Positions 53,386-62,112 are shown, counted from the stretch's first letter. The stretch: DNA of 64,000 nt from JANQPA01 sp964548175 (GCA_964548175.1 CAZJQS010000019.1:14966-78965); one strand, 5' to 3'. Notes: generated by a model not told the origin, from the sequence alone. Made by a program: numbers and translations.

Positions 53386-54855
53386 ATGAAAAAGATACTC
53401 ATCGCCAACCGAGGCGAAATTGCCATCAGGGTAATGCGGTCGGCCCAAAAAATGGGCATCAAAACGGTAGCTGTGTATTCCGAGCCTGATCGTCACTCCC
53501 CCCATGTGTTGTTTGCTGATGAAGCCGTATGCATCGGCCCGGCACCCTCCAGTCAATCCTACCTTAACATGGACAAGATCATTGAAGTTGCCAAGGCTTT
53601 AGATGTAGATGGCATTCATCCAGGCTATGGCTTTTTAAGTGAAAACGCCAAATTTGCCCAGGCTGTGGCGGACAATGGGTTGATCTTTATCGGCCCAGGC
53701 CCTCATGCCATCAGCGTGATGGGCAGCAAGCTGGCTGCGAAGGAAGCAGTAAGCAAATACAATATCCCCATGGTTCCCGGGGTCGATAAGGCCGTTGATG
53801 ACCCAGCCGAAGCCATGCAGGTGGCAAAGGACATTGGCTTTCCTATCCTGATCAAGGCTTCTGCCGGTGGCGGAGGAAAAGGCATGCGCATTGTAGAAAA
53901 AGAAAAAGACCTGGAGGAACAGATGCAGCGCGCTATCAGCGAGGCCACGTCGGCCTTCGGCGACGGCTCCGTCTTCATAGAAAAATACGTTACGTCTCCC
54001 CGGCATATTGAAATTCAGGTTATAGCTGATCAGCACGGCAATATTGTTCACCTCTTCGAGCGGGAATGCAGCATCCAAAGACGCCACCAGAAAGTGGTAG
54101 AGGAAGCTCCGTCTGCCATTCTTACCCCGGAATTACGGGCGCAAATGGGCAAGGACGCCGTCAACGTAGCTCGCGCTTGTGACTATGTAGGCGCCGGAAC
54201 AGTAGAATTCCTGATGGATGCAAATCACAATTACTATTTCCTGGAAATGAATACGCGCCTCCAGGTGGAACATCCCGTGACGGAACTCATTACCGGAATC
54301 GACCTGGTGGAGGAACAGATCAGAATCGCACGAAATGAATCCTTATCCTTTAAGCAGGAAGACCTTAGCATCAAAGGCCATGCCCTCGAACTTCGGGTTT
54401 ACGCGGAAGATCCGCTGAATAACTTCCTGCCTTCTGTGGGTAAGCTGGAGGTTTATAAACGACCGTCCGGTGAAAATATCCGGCTGGATGACGGGTACGA
54501 GGAAGGAATGGACATTCCCATTTACTACGATCCCATGATCTCCAAACTGATCACTTACGGAAAAGACCGACAGGCCGCTATTCGCCGGATGCTGGAAGCC
54601 ATCGAACAATATGAGATCGAGGGGGTAGCCACTACCCTCCCCTTCGGAACTTTCGTCTGCCAGCACGAAGCTTTCCTTAGCGGACAATTTGACACTCATT
54701 TCGTTCAAAATTATTTTACGCCGGAAGCACTCAGGCGAAGAGATCAGGAAGAAGCCGCCATCGCTGCGGAAATCGGCCTCAGGCTACTCATGGAGCATCG
54801 GGCCAAACTGAAGTCTCTCAATACAAAAGAAACAGCCTGGCTGCACAATCGATAA
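53386..54855 (+). CDS. accC: Biotin carboxylase subunit (acetyl-CoA or propionyl-CoA carboxylase)
   Basis: 489 residues, somewhat longer than E. coli AccC (449). Opening MKKILIANRGEIAIRVMRSA, ATP-grasp loop GGGGKGMRIV, ECSIQRRHQKVVEE and EMNTRLQVEHPVTE identify the ATP-dependent carboxylation of biotin. The additional C-terminal residues and the lone position, without accB nearby, leave open whether it serves acetyl-, propionyl- or another acyl-CoA carboxylase. Confidence 0.92.
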   Translation: MKKILIANRGEIAIRVMRSAQKMGIKTVAVYSEPDRHSPHVLFADEAVCIGPAPSSQSYLNMDKIIEVAKALDVDGIHPGYGFLSENAKFAQAVADNGLIFIGPGPHAISVMGSKLAAKEAVSKYNIPMVPGVDKAVDDPAEAMQVAKDIGFPILIKASAGGGGKGMRIVEKEKDLEEQMQRAISEATSAFGDGSVFIEKYVTSPRHIEIQVIADQHGNIVHLFERECSIQRRHQKVVEEAPSAILTPELRAQMGKDAVNVARACDYVGAGTVEFLMDANHNYYFLEMNTRLQVEHPVTELITGIDLVEEQIRIARNESLSFKQEDLSIKGHALELRVYAEDPLNNFLPSVGKLEVYKRPSGENIRLDDGYEEGMDIPIYYDPMISKLITYGKDRQAAIRRMLEAIEQYEIEGVATTLPFGTFVCQHEAFLSGQFDTHFVQNYFTPEALRRRDQEEAAIAAEIGLRLLMEHRAKLKSLNTKETAWLHNR

Positions 54856-54862
54856 GAAAAGC

Positions 54863-54925
54863 GGCTGTCCAGGGACATTCCGGGCTTTCTCCGCCGAGAA
54901 ACCTGCAAAATGCCTTTGGACAGCC
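54863..54925. terminator. Hairpin downstream of accC
   Basis: GGCTGTCCA (54863-54871) pairs with 54917-54925; the 45-nt interior has weak structure. Between convergent genes. Core shared with the hairpins at 3307 and 46579. Confidence 0.6.
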
Positions 54926-54930
54926 TGCTA

Positions 54931-55158
54931 TTAAGGCATTAACGTTTCAAAAGAAATGATCTTCACCGGAGTACCCCACATAAAAACGGACTCTACATCC
55001 ACTTCCTTTACAGTAACTTTCACTTGGTGATTATCCACCTTTAATTGTTCGGGCGTATTGACGGGAAGCCACTGCCCTCCTTTTTTATCGGTGATTCCCC
55101 AAAATCCGCCTTCCAGGTCATAAAATTTAATGGTGCCTTCGATGGTTTGTTTTTTCAT
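54931..55158 (-). CDS. Small conserved protein (OB-fold-like), function unknown
   Basis: 75 residues with the pattern EGTIKFYDLEGGFWGITDKKG followed by a short strand set and VFMWGTPVKIISFE. This reads like a small beta-barrel of the DUF5818-type; GGFWGI and MWGTPV appear to be the core. It lies 20 bp after the repressor-like gene's stop on the same strand. Probably co-transcribed; role unknown. Confidence 0.6.
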   Translation of the reverse strand: MKKQTIEGTIKFYDLEGGFWGITDKKGGQWLPVNTPEQLKVDNHQVKVTVKEVDVESVFMWGTPVKIISFETLMP

Positions 55159-55178
55159 GTTGGATATTGCTTTTCAAA

Positions 55179-56012
55179 TTACTTCACGGGGGCCATTTGC
55201 CGGATGGTCTGGTTAAGATTTTGGATCAGTTCACTTTGGTGACGGATGGTCTTTTTTAAATCTTTTATTTCTTCCATCAACAGATTTTGAATGTTTTGAG
55301 GAGACGGTAAAAACGGGCTCACTTTTGCCCGGACGTACCAGATTTCGCGTACATCGTTGACACCCAGATGATAGGTTTTATAAAATTGATTATCGGAAAT
55401 CAGTTCCAGTTTTTTCTGTTCCTTGATCAGGTTAATAACTCTTTTGACCACTACATCGGCCTTCGTCACAATGACGTAAACATAGCTGTCCTTCAGGGAG
55501 GTTTCCCACAAGGACGGTTCCAGGAAACTACAGACCACCTTATCACCCTCGAATAAAGTCGGCTCCATGCTGTCGCCGGATACGTCAAAAGAACGATGGG
55601 TGCCCACTTTATACTTGTAGTCGGGCAAGGTGTAGGTCGGCAATTCCTGGATAAAGGTAGGATTGGTTAACTCACCGGCATAACCCGCCTGAGCAGGAAC
55701 CGGGACATGCACGATGCGTTCATCCTCTTCATTATTGGTGACGATGGTCAGCAGGCGAAAGCTCTTATGATCTTCTTCACTCATAAACATAGGCCCTTCA
55801 CCGGTATAGAGGAATACTGGATTGATCTTATATTTTTCTACGGCTTTTCTCAGCAACTCTATGGTCACATCCCGGCGACCTTTAAGGATTTCGCTTAAAC
55901 TTTGTGGTAAATAATCCAGGGATAAGGCGAACTGGCGGCTGGAACGGACGCGGCTTTCTGAGCGAAGCTTGTCGTGGCACTTTATAAAACGCTGTGTTAC
56001 AATACTATTCAT
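55179..56012 (-). CDS. S24 peptidase (LexA/CI-like) transcriptional regulator
   Basis: 277 residues: an N-terminal lambda-repressor-like HTH (SSRQFALSLDYLPQSLSEILK), then an S24 peptidase domain with a candidate Ala-Gly cleavage region (AQAGYAGE), catalytic serine in VSGDSMEPTL and lysine in VVVKRV, and a C-terminal coiled-coil-like tail. Autoproteolysis on DNA damage or stress is the family mode. No phage genes lie nearby, so it is a chromosomal regulator or a relic of one. Co-directional with the small OB-like gene. Confidence 0.85.
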   Translation of the reverse strand: MNSIVTQRFIKCHDKLRSESRVRSSRQFALSLDYLPQSLSEILKGRRDVTIELLRKAVEKYKINPVFLYTGEGPMFMSEEDHKSFRLLTIVTNNEEDERIVHVPVPAQAGYAGELTNPTFIQELPTYTLPDYKYKVGTHRSFDVSGDSMEPTLFEGDKVVCSFLEPSLWETSLKDSYVYVIVTKADVVVKRVINLIKEQKKLELISDNQFYKTYHLGVNDVREIWYVRAKVSPFLPSPQNIQNLLMEEIKDLKKTIRHQSELIQNLNQTIRQMAPVK

Positions 56013-56324
56013 CTCCTGTGATCATTTGATTAGTGAGGACCTAAACAAATTTAAAAAATTTGTTCATGATTTCAGGAACAATAGCGGATATTTTCACCAA
56101 AACAATGATACTGGTAGAGAAAAGGCTTCTACCCTGATAGGCATCTTGCTCGCCCGCCGGCTAAGCTGCGGGTTTGTGCAACCTGATAAATATCTTTTTA
56201 TGGTTTTTTTTGAGGAAAATGGAATTTTTCCTCAAAAAAGGCCACAAAGATATTTTATTAGCTGGCGAACCACGCCTACCTTTGGCATATAACAGAGGCC
56301 TAGTGAAGCTGCCTCTTGAAGTAA
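56013..56324. other. Intergenic region dominated by a nested inverted repeat
   Basis: No gene. An imperfect stem of about 32 bp around 56188-56257 (AAATATCTTT arm, then TTTTTTGAGGAAAA) lies inside outer arms CGCCGGCTAA (56155-56164) and TTAGCTGGCG (56258-56267). It lies between tpiA's stop and the S24 gene's start and may terminate tpiA. Confidence 0.55.
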
Positions 56325-57092
56325 CTATGCGAAACTATTGACGATGGCAATAAAATCCTTAGCCTTAAGGGAAGCCCCCCCTATCAATCCGCCATCCACG
56401 TCTTTTTGGGCGAAGATCTCTTTAGCGTTATCGGGTTTGACACTACCGCCGTAAAGGATGCTGATGGATTCGGCTACCTTTTGATCATATTTTTCTGAGA
56501 CCAGCCCCCGAATAAATTCATGCATTTCCTGGGCTTGTTCGGGCGAAGCAGTCTTTCCTGTTCCGATGGCCCATACCGGTTCGTAAGCAATCACGACTTT
56601 TTTAAGATTCCCCACCTCCAGGTCCAAAAGCGCCTTTTTCACTTGTTCTTCCACCAGTTCTTTGTGGTTTCCTGCTTCGCGGACTTCGAGCGGCTCGCCA
56701 CAGCAAAAAATGGGGTGCAAGCCTTTGGCGATAGCGGCTTTCACCTTTTCCCCGATCAATTCGTCTGACTCCTGAAAGTAGGCTCTTCTTTCGGAATGCC
56801 CCAAAATAACATAAGAAGCCCCCGTCGATTTGATCATGCCTGCTGAAACTTCTCCGGTAAAAGCTCCGCTTTCCTCCTGATGGCAGTTTTGCGCACCGAT
56901 AGCGATATTGGCGATGTCGTTGGTTTTCACATGAGCGTTATATAGATGGATAAAGGGCGGACATAGAATGACCAGGGCGTCAGGAGCTTCAAGGTGCTCA
57001 ATGATGTCTCTTACCAGGTCCCTTCCCTCCTCATAATCCTTATTCATTTTCCAGTTGCCTGCCACGATCTTTCTGCGTTTCGGTTGTGCCAT
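56325..57092 (-). CDS. tpiA: Triosephosphate isomerase
   Basis: 255 residues: KIVAGNWKMN (Asn/Lys), YVILGHSERRAYF (catalytic His), IAYEPVWAIGTGKTA (catalytic Glu) and the phosphate loop LYGGSVKPDNAKE, DGGLIGGASL. Interconverts dihydroxyacetone phosphate and glyceraldehyde-3-phosphate. Single gene; the C-terminus is standard. Confidence 0.97.
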   Translation of the reverse strand: MAQPKRRKIVAGNWKMNKDYEEGRDLVRDIIEHLEAPDALVILCPPFIHLYNAHVKTNDIANIAIGAQNCHQEESGAFTGEVSAGMIKSTGASYVILGHSERRAYFQESDELIGEKVKAAIAKGLHPIFCCGEPLEVREAGNHKELVEEQVKKALLDLEVGNLKKVVIAYEPVWAIGTGKTASPEQAQEMHEFIRGLVSEKYDQKVAESISILYGGSVKPDNAKEIFAQKDVDGGLIGGASLKAKDFIAIVNSFA

Positions 57093-57148
57093 GATTAGAC
57101 GTTTGTTTTTGATTGAAAAAATTAGGGAACGGACCCGAACCGGTCAGT

Positions 57149-57736
57149 TCATTCAATACTTTTTTTCTTTTGCCTTTTGGCCAGCCAGCGCTCCGTCAGG
57201 ATGATAATCGCCACTGAACCTAGCATCAAGGCCAGATTCCAGTACCAGGCCAAAGGCTGTCGATTGTATTCAATGTAAGACATATCATCCGACAGTTCAT
57301 ACTTTTGCGAAGATAAGGACGAAATCCTGTTAAACCTTTTGTTTAATGGTCGAACCAAACCTTTAAGCTCTTTTTTTCCTTTTTCCACACAATCCTCCCG
57401 TTCCGGGCAGCCTTCCTCATAGCGCTGTGTCCAGGCCACCAGGCTCACCGTAACTTGCTGTCCCTTTTCTAAAGAATCCAATTGAGAACGGCTTAAAATA
57501 GGCCATTGTACAAAGCCTGGCCAGGTTGCCCTCCTGTGCGGCTGATACAGGTAATCTCCATTTGCCCAGGCATCCGTGATGACCACAAAGTCCGCATCCC
57601 CCATTCCCTCCTGATACACCTCTTTCATGGTAAAGGCCCGCAGCTTGTGCGTGCCTGCTAACCCGGAAATCAGACTGTTGCAACCATTTACAAAAACAAG
57701 TACGCAAGCCAATACGATAATGATGCGTAAAAGCAT
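57149..57736 (-). CDS. Small membrane-anchored protein, function unknown
   Basis: 195 residues: N-terminal signal or lipobox (ACVLVFVNGC), a periplasmic-size soluble part (HKLRAFTMKEVYQEGMGDADFVV, a CPEREDC cysteine pair), and one C-terminal membrane helix (NLALMLGSVAIIILTERWL) before a lysine-rich tail. No family recognised. The dual anchor and CxxxxxC hint at an envelope role only. Upstream gap contains large palindromes. Confidence 0.65.
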   Translation of the reverse strand: MLLRIIIVLACVLVFVNGCNSLISGLAGTHKLRAFTMKEVYQEGMGDADFVVITDAWANGDYLYQPHRRATWPGFVQWPILSRSQLDSLEKGQQVTVSLVAWTQRYEEGCPEREDCVEKGKKELKGLVRPLNKRFNRISSLSSQKYELSDDMSYIEYNRQPLAWYWNLALMLGSVAIIILTERWLAKRQKKKSIE

Positions 57737-58087
57737 AATGTTTAGTTGTTGGTTGATAGTTGTTGGTTATTGAGAGGGTCCAAATAACGATTAACCGATA
57801 ACCGATAAGTAAGCAAACCATTTCAAATATAGATTTTGTTGGCGCCTAAGGCGCCAACAAAATCTATATTCAAAGATAATTTGCCGCCCAGAGGGCGGCA
57901 AATTATCTTTGAATATTTTTGTACAAGCACTTAACCGATAGCCGATAGCCGAAAGATAATTATTAATTCGGAACTCCTGATCATAAAGAAAGTTTGTTTC
58001 TTACAACGACCAAACCAATAGTGCGGAAAAGCGTTAGATTTGTTACCTTAGTAGTACAACAGACCTTCCAAAACCACTTTGCAGTAT
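57737..58087. other. Divergent intergenic region with tandem palindromes
   Basis: No gene in 350 bp. Carries CGATAACCGATA-type short repeats, the tandem palindromes at 57826-57916 and an AAGCACTTAACCGATA copy (57925). Confidence 0.5.
57826..57916. repeat. Two tandem perfect palindromes (21- and 24-bp stems)
   Basis: First: 21-bp arms 57826-57846 and 57850-57870 with loop TAA (core GGCGCC-TAA-GGCGCC). Second: 24-bp arms 57866-57889 and 57893-57916 with loop AGA (core TTGCCGCCC-AGA-GGGCGGCAA). They share the bases ATATT (57866-57870), so only one can form fully at a time. Confidence 0.92.
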
Positions 58088-59011
58088 ATGAAATTCGGCA
58101 AGTTACAGCATATTGATCAGGTTGATTTTCGCCTTCCACCGGAGCCGGAAGAGAATGCCCGGATGTTAAACCGATATAACCTAAAAGTCGGCCCGCTTCA
58201 GTTTTTCATGGGATGCACGGGCTGGTCCATGAAAGAATGGGTAGGAAAGGTATATCCGCAAGGAACAAAGACCAAAGACTTCCTGAAAGCATACGGCCAG
58301 CAATTCAATTCCATTGAACTCAACACCACCCATTACCGAATACCGACGGAGAAGATGATCTGCAAGTGGAAGGAAGAAACGCCGGGGGACTTCAAGTTTT
58401 GCCCAAAGATTCCACAAACCATCAGTCACAATAAGAATCTCGGAATTGGCGGAGAGGCGCTGATCACCTTTTGCGAAAGGATACAGGAATTAGGCGCTAG
58501 ATTAGGCTGCTGTTTTATGCAGTTGCCTCCTTACTTCGGCTTTGACCGCCTTAGGATACTGGAACAATTCCTTGACCATTTCCCTAATCACATTCCTCTG
58601 GCCGTTGAGCTCAGGCATGAAAGCTGGTTCAGAAATAAAATACACCAGGAGGCTGTTTTCAGCCTTTTTGAAAAGCACCGCATTGCCTCTGTCATTACAG
58701 ATGTGGCTGGAAGGCGTGACGTATTGCATATGCGATTAAGCACCCCCACGGCTATGGTGCGTTTTGTAGGCAACAGTCTGCATCCTACGGACTTCAGTCG
58801 AATTGATGAATGGATAGAACGTATCCGGCACTGGCAACAAGAGGGGCTGGTATCCATTTATTTTTTTCCCCACGAACCTGATAACATCCAAGCGCCCGAG
58901 TTGGCTGCCTATATTTTGAAAAAATGGTCCAAATACTCCGATGTTAAAGTCCGCGGTCCTAAACTGGACGATCCCAATAATCAAAGCGGTCACCAAATGG
59001 CGCTTTTTTAG
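58088..59011 (+). CDS. DUF72 (YecE-like) protein
   Basis: About 307 residues from the ATG at 58088. TIM-barrel-like pattern of the family: FFMGCTGWSMKEWVGKVYP, FNSIELNTTHYRIP, FKFCPKIPQTISHNK and FMQLPPYFGFDRL. The fold resembles endonuclease IV; a nuclease or isomerase role has been suggested but not shown. Divergent from the membrane-anchored gene; ppk1 follows 129 bp later. Confidence 0.92.
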   Translation: MKFGKLQHIDQVDFRLPPEPEENARMLNRYNLKVGPLQFFMGCTGWSMKEWVGKVYPQGTKTKDFLKAYGQQFNSIELNTTHYRIPTEKMICKWKEETPGDFKFCPKIPQTISHNKNLGIGGEALITFCERIQELGARLGCCFMQLPPYFGFDRLRILEQFLDHFPNHIPLAVELRHESWFRNKIHQEAVFSLFEKHRIASVITDVAGRRDVLHMRLSTPTAMVRFVGNSLHPTDFSRIDEWIERIRHWQQEGLVSIYFFPHEPDNIQAPELAAYILKKWSKYSDVKVRGPKLDDPNNQSGHQMALF

Positions 59012-59140
59012 CATCGCGATCTTTTGGACCGGCGCCGAAAGCCGCCCGCTTTTTTTCGCCCAGGCAAAATACCATCAACTAACAACTAACAAAGCCATCT
59101 AAACTTGACAACAGCGAACATTCAACCACACGAAGAACTC

Positions 59141-61207
59141 ATGTACACCTCTGATCATCTCCCTTTTATACACAGAGATGTCAGCTGGTTATCCTTCAAC
59201 TACCGGGTGTTGCAGGAAGCAATGGACCCGACCGTACCTTTGTTTGAGCGCGTTAAATTCCTGGCTATTTATTCTTCCAACCTGGATGAGTTTTTTCGCG
59301 TTCGCATGGCGAACCATCGCAACCTGCTCAGGGTTAGTAAAAAAACAAAAAAAGAACTCGAGATTTCCCCTAAACAAACCGTCAAGGAAATTCAGAAGAT
59401 CGTCAACCGGCAGCAGGAGGTATTCAGTGAGCTATTCGAAAAGACTATCATCCCGGAATTAGAAGCACACAACATCCGGATACTGCGGCGTCTTGACCTT
59501 ACCGAGGACCAGAAAACCTTTGTTGAAAACTATTTCAATGATCATATGCTGCCCTATGTGCAGCCGGTTTTATTGGTTAAGCACAAGATCCGCCCTTTTC
59601 TCAATAACGCAGCCCTGTACCTCACACTCTGGATGAAACCCAAGGGTGATCCGAAGGGACCCGATAAATACGCCCTGGTAACGATCCCTTCCAATTATCT
59701 GCCCCGGTTCATCCCTCTACCCTCATCCGGAGGCAATTATGATCTTATCATACTCGACGATGTCGTCAGGCACAATGTATCTACGATGTTTCCAGGTTTT
59801 GATATCATCGACACCTTTTCCATTAAACTGACCCGTGATGCGGAACTGTATATTGACGACGAATTCTCCGGTGATCTGATCGAAAAGATCCGATCCAGCC
59901 TGACCAAGCGACAAGTCGGGCCGGCTTCCCGTTTTGTCTACGACCGGGAAATGCCTCAGGAGTTACTTAACTTTTTAATGGAAACCTTTGAACTCGAGAA
60001 ATACGACATTTTGCGGGAAGGACGCTACCATAACAACTTTGACTTTTTCCGTTTTCCCGATTTTGGGATGAACCATTTAAAGAACGCCCCGCTTCCTCCG
60101 CTTGCTTATTATCCGCTGGAAGAAGCACAGGACTTTTTTGCCGCCATCCGGCAACAGGATCATATGATCCATGTGCCTTATCACTCTTATGAGTCGGTAG
60201 TCCGCTTTTTTGAAAAGGCGGCAGCCGACCCCCTGGTCACCCATATCAAGATCACTCAATACCGGGTGGCACGAAAATCCCGTATCATGAGTGCGCTAAT
60301 GGATGCCGTAAAAGCCGGTAAGCAGGTATCGGTTTTTATAGAAGTCAAAGCCCGCTTTGATGAAGAGGCCAATCTTAGATGGGGAGAAAAACTGGAGCAG
60401 GCCGGCGTTACGGTGCATTACAGCTTTCCTGGCGTAAAGGTGCACGCCAAGATCGCACTGATCCGCCGAATGGAAAATCAACAGCCCCGCTTTTACAGTT
60501 ATTTGTCTACAGGCAATTTCCATGAAGAAACGGCCAAGGTGTATTCCGATTTCGGCTTATTCACGGCCGACGAGCGGCTGGTCAATGAAGTGACCCGGGT
60601 ATTTTCCTTTCTGGAAACAGTCAAAGTGCCGGCCCAGGGGTTCGATTATCTGATGGTCGGCCAGTTTAACCTGCGCACCCAACTGGAACAGCTCATCGAC
60701 CAGGAAATCGCCGAAGCCGAAGCCGGCAGGCCTGCCGAGATCATCCTGAAAATGAACAGCATCCAGGATCGGCCGATCATTGAACATTTGTACAAAGCCA
60801 GTAAGGCCGGCGTAAAGATCAAAATGATCATCCGGGGCATCTGCAGCCTGGTGCCGGGAGTTAAGGGGCTGAGTGAGAACATCGAAGCGATCAGCATCGT
60901 AGACCGCTTTCTTGAACATGCACGGGTATTTATTTTCCATAATAAAGGCAAGGAACAAATCTACCTCTCCTCTGCCGACTGGATGGTGCGCAATTTGAAC
61001 TACCGGGTGGAGACGGCCTTTCCGATCTTCGACCCTCACATTCGTCAACAGATCAAAGATTTTATCAACATACAGCTGACGGATAACGTCAAAGCACGAT
61101 TGCTGGATCAGGAGCTGTCTAATAGTTATCGTAAGAACGAATCGGATCTGGCCATACGCTCACAGATCGAGACGTATTATTACATTAAGCGGCAGTTAGA
61201 GAGTTGA
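59141..61207 (+). CDS. ppk1: Polyphosphate kinase 1
   Basis: About 688 residues from the ATG at 59141, which puts FIHRDVSWLSFN near the N-terminus as in relatives; a TTG 36 nt upstream is possible. Catalytic histidine in KVHAKIALI, STGNFHEETAKVYSDFGL, and a second domain with KMNSIQDRPIIEHLY, SSADWMVRNLNYRVE. It builds polyphosphate from ATP, reversibly. Single gene, followed by a TTGTGTAAAAAGTC repeat copy. Confidence 0.96.
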   Translation: MYTSDHLPFIHRDVSWLSFNYRVLQEAMDPTVPLFERVKFLAIYSSNLDEFFRVRMANHRNLLRVSKKTKKELEISPKQTVKEIQKIVNRQQEVFSELFEKTIIPELEAHNIRILRRLDLTEDQKTFVENYFNDHMLPYVQPVLLVKHKIRPFLNNAALYLTLWMKPKGDPKGPDKYALVTIPSNYLPRFIPLPSSGGNYDLIILDDVVRHNVSTMFPGFDIIDTFSIKLTRDAELYIDDEFSGDLIEKIRSSLTKRQVGPASRFVYDREMPQELLNFLMETFELEKYDILREGRYHNNFDFFRFPDFGMNHLKNAPLPPLAYYPLEEAQDFFAAIRQQDHMIHVPYHSYESVVRFFEKAAADPLVTHIKITQYRVARKSRIMSALMDAVKAGKQVSVFIEVKARFDEEANLRWGEKLEQAGVTVHYSFPGVKVHAKIALIRRMENQQPRFYSYLSTGNFHEETAKVYSDFGLFTADERLVNEVTRVFSFLETVKVPAQGFDYLMVGQFNLRTQLEQLIDQEIAEAEAGRPAEIILKMNSIQDRPIIEHLYKASKAGVKIKMIIRGICSLVPGVKGLSENIEAISIVDRFLEHARVFIFHNKGKEQIYLSSADWMVRNLNYRVETAFPIFDPHIRQQIKDFINIQLTDNVKARLLDQELSNSYRKNESDLAIRSQIETYYYIKRQLES

Positions 61208-61230
61208 GGATGGATGTTGGAGCGTTTTTG

Positions 61231-61253
61231 GGGTTTGTGTAAAAAGTCATCTT
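61231..61253 (+). repeat. TTGTGTAAAAAGTC dispersed repeat, single arm
   Basis: GGGTTTGTGTAAAAAGTCAT lies 24 bp after the ppk1 stop, matching arms at 6212 and 48031. No inverted partner is seen here. Confidence 0.6.
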
Positions 61254-61291
61254 ATACGATCCCTGCGGTTAATCCAGTTCGATTTTTCCGT

Positions 61292-61861
61292 CTAAACAAA
61301 AACATCATTTACGACAATCGCTATATTCAGCAAAGGATGTTCTATCTTATCTCCCGGCCGATAGATATGTACATTCGCGTAGCCCTTTTCGCTTGGCTCG
61401 GTGCTTACTTCTATTTGTTGATCTTGCAGATTAACGATCCAGGTTTCGGGAATACCGGCCTGGGCGTAGAGGGGCAGTTTGACCGAACGGTCGTTTTCAA
61501 GGGAGGAATCGGCTACTTCCACGATAAGTAGGACATCGGAAGGTTTAGGATTATTTTGGGTATAAATATCTTCCCTAAACTTAAGGATAGCCAGGTCCGG
61601 TTCAGGTTCAGAAAGTTTGTTCAATTCGACGGGATCCTGAATGCTGACAATAAAATCATTATGTAATAACTTACTGAATAATCTATTCAGGTTTTTAACC
61701 GTACCGGCATGAAGGCTATTAATTGGGCTCATTTTTATAATTTCTCCATTAATGAGTTCGACGCGTGCATCGGCGGGGATAATACCCGTCTCTCCCATCC
61801 GATGATACTGATCGACGGTGAAGTGCAGCTTTTGGAGTGGTATTTTGGTATCTGTGGTCAT
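61292..61861 (-). CDS. Uma2 family endonuclease-like protein
   Basis: 189 residues with the Uma2 (PD-(D/E)xK-like) pattern: VELINGEIIKMSP, then EPEPDLAIL, VLLIVEVADSS and KLPLYAQAGIPETWIVNL with the lysine and tryptophan of the family. Function is not established; these proteins are abundant in several phyla and are often scattered singly. The gene is convergent with ppk1. Confidence 0.9.
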   Translation of the reverse strand: MTTDTKIPLQKLHFTVDQYHRMGETGIIPADARVELINGEIIKMSPINSLHAGTVKNLNRLFSKLLHNDFIVSIQDPVELNKLSEPEPDLAILKFREDIYTQNNPKPSDVLLIVEVADSSLENDRSVKLPLYAQAGIPETWIVNLQDQQIEVSTEPSEKGYANVHIYRPGDKIEHPLLNIAIVVNDVFV

Positions 61862-61988
61862 AGATTTAATAGATGAACAATAAATTTACGTTTATTGTAG
61901 AAAAGATGCCAATGGTGGAACTAGATTTTAGTTTTGGCAGAATTCCAATAAGCTGCTGCTTATTTATTTCAAAAAACAGCATCCTAAG

Positions 61989-62021
61989 TTTGACAATATC
62001 GGATATTAGTATGTAAATTTG
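61989..62021 (+). promoter_or_regulatory. Bacteroidetes promoter of tRNA-Gly
   Basis: TTTG at 61989-61992, 21 nt, TAAATTTG at 62014-62021, then the tRNA 18 nt downstream. Good match to consensus. Confidence 0.7.
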
Positions 62022-62039
62022 CCCTGCTTTTTTAAATAA

Positions 62040-62112
62040 GCGGATGTAGCTCAGCTGGTAGAGCGCAACCTTGCCAAGGTTGAGGTCGCGGGTTCGAATC
62101 TCGTCATCCGCT
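62040..62112 (+). tRNA. tRNA-Gly (GCC anticodon)
   Basis: Acceptor GCGGATG pairs with CATCCGC; anticodon stem CAACC / GGTTG with loop TTGCCAA gives anticodon GCC (Gly); T-arm GCGGGTTCGAATCTCG. Discriminator T. CCA not encoded. Confidence 0.97.

Noticed and set aside
53109..53462. 117-codon minus-strand frame between the TPR and accC genes
   Set aside because: Overlaps the start of accC antisense and is low-complexity, with no family or signal consistent with a gene.
61214..61531. A 105-codon plus-strand frame after ppk1
   Set aside because: Lies antisense to the Uma2 gene and carries no motif; the Uma2 family pattern is complete on the other strand.
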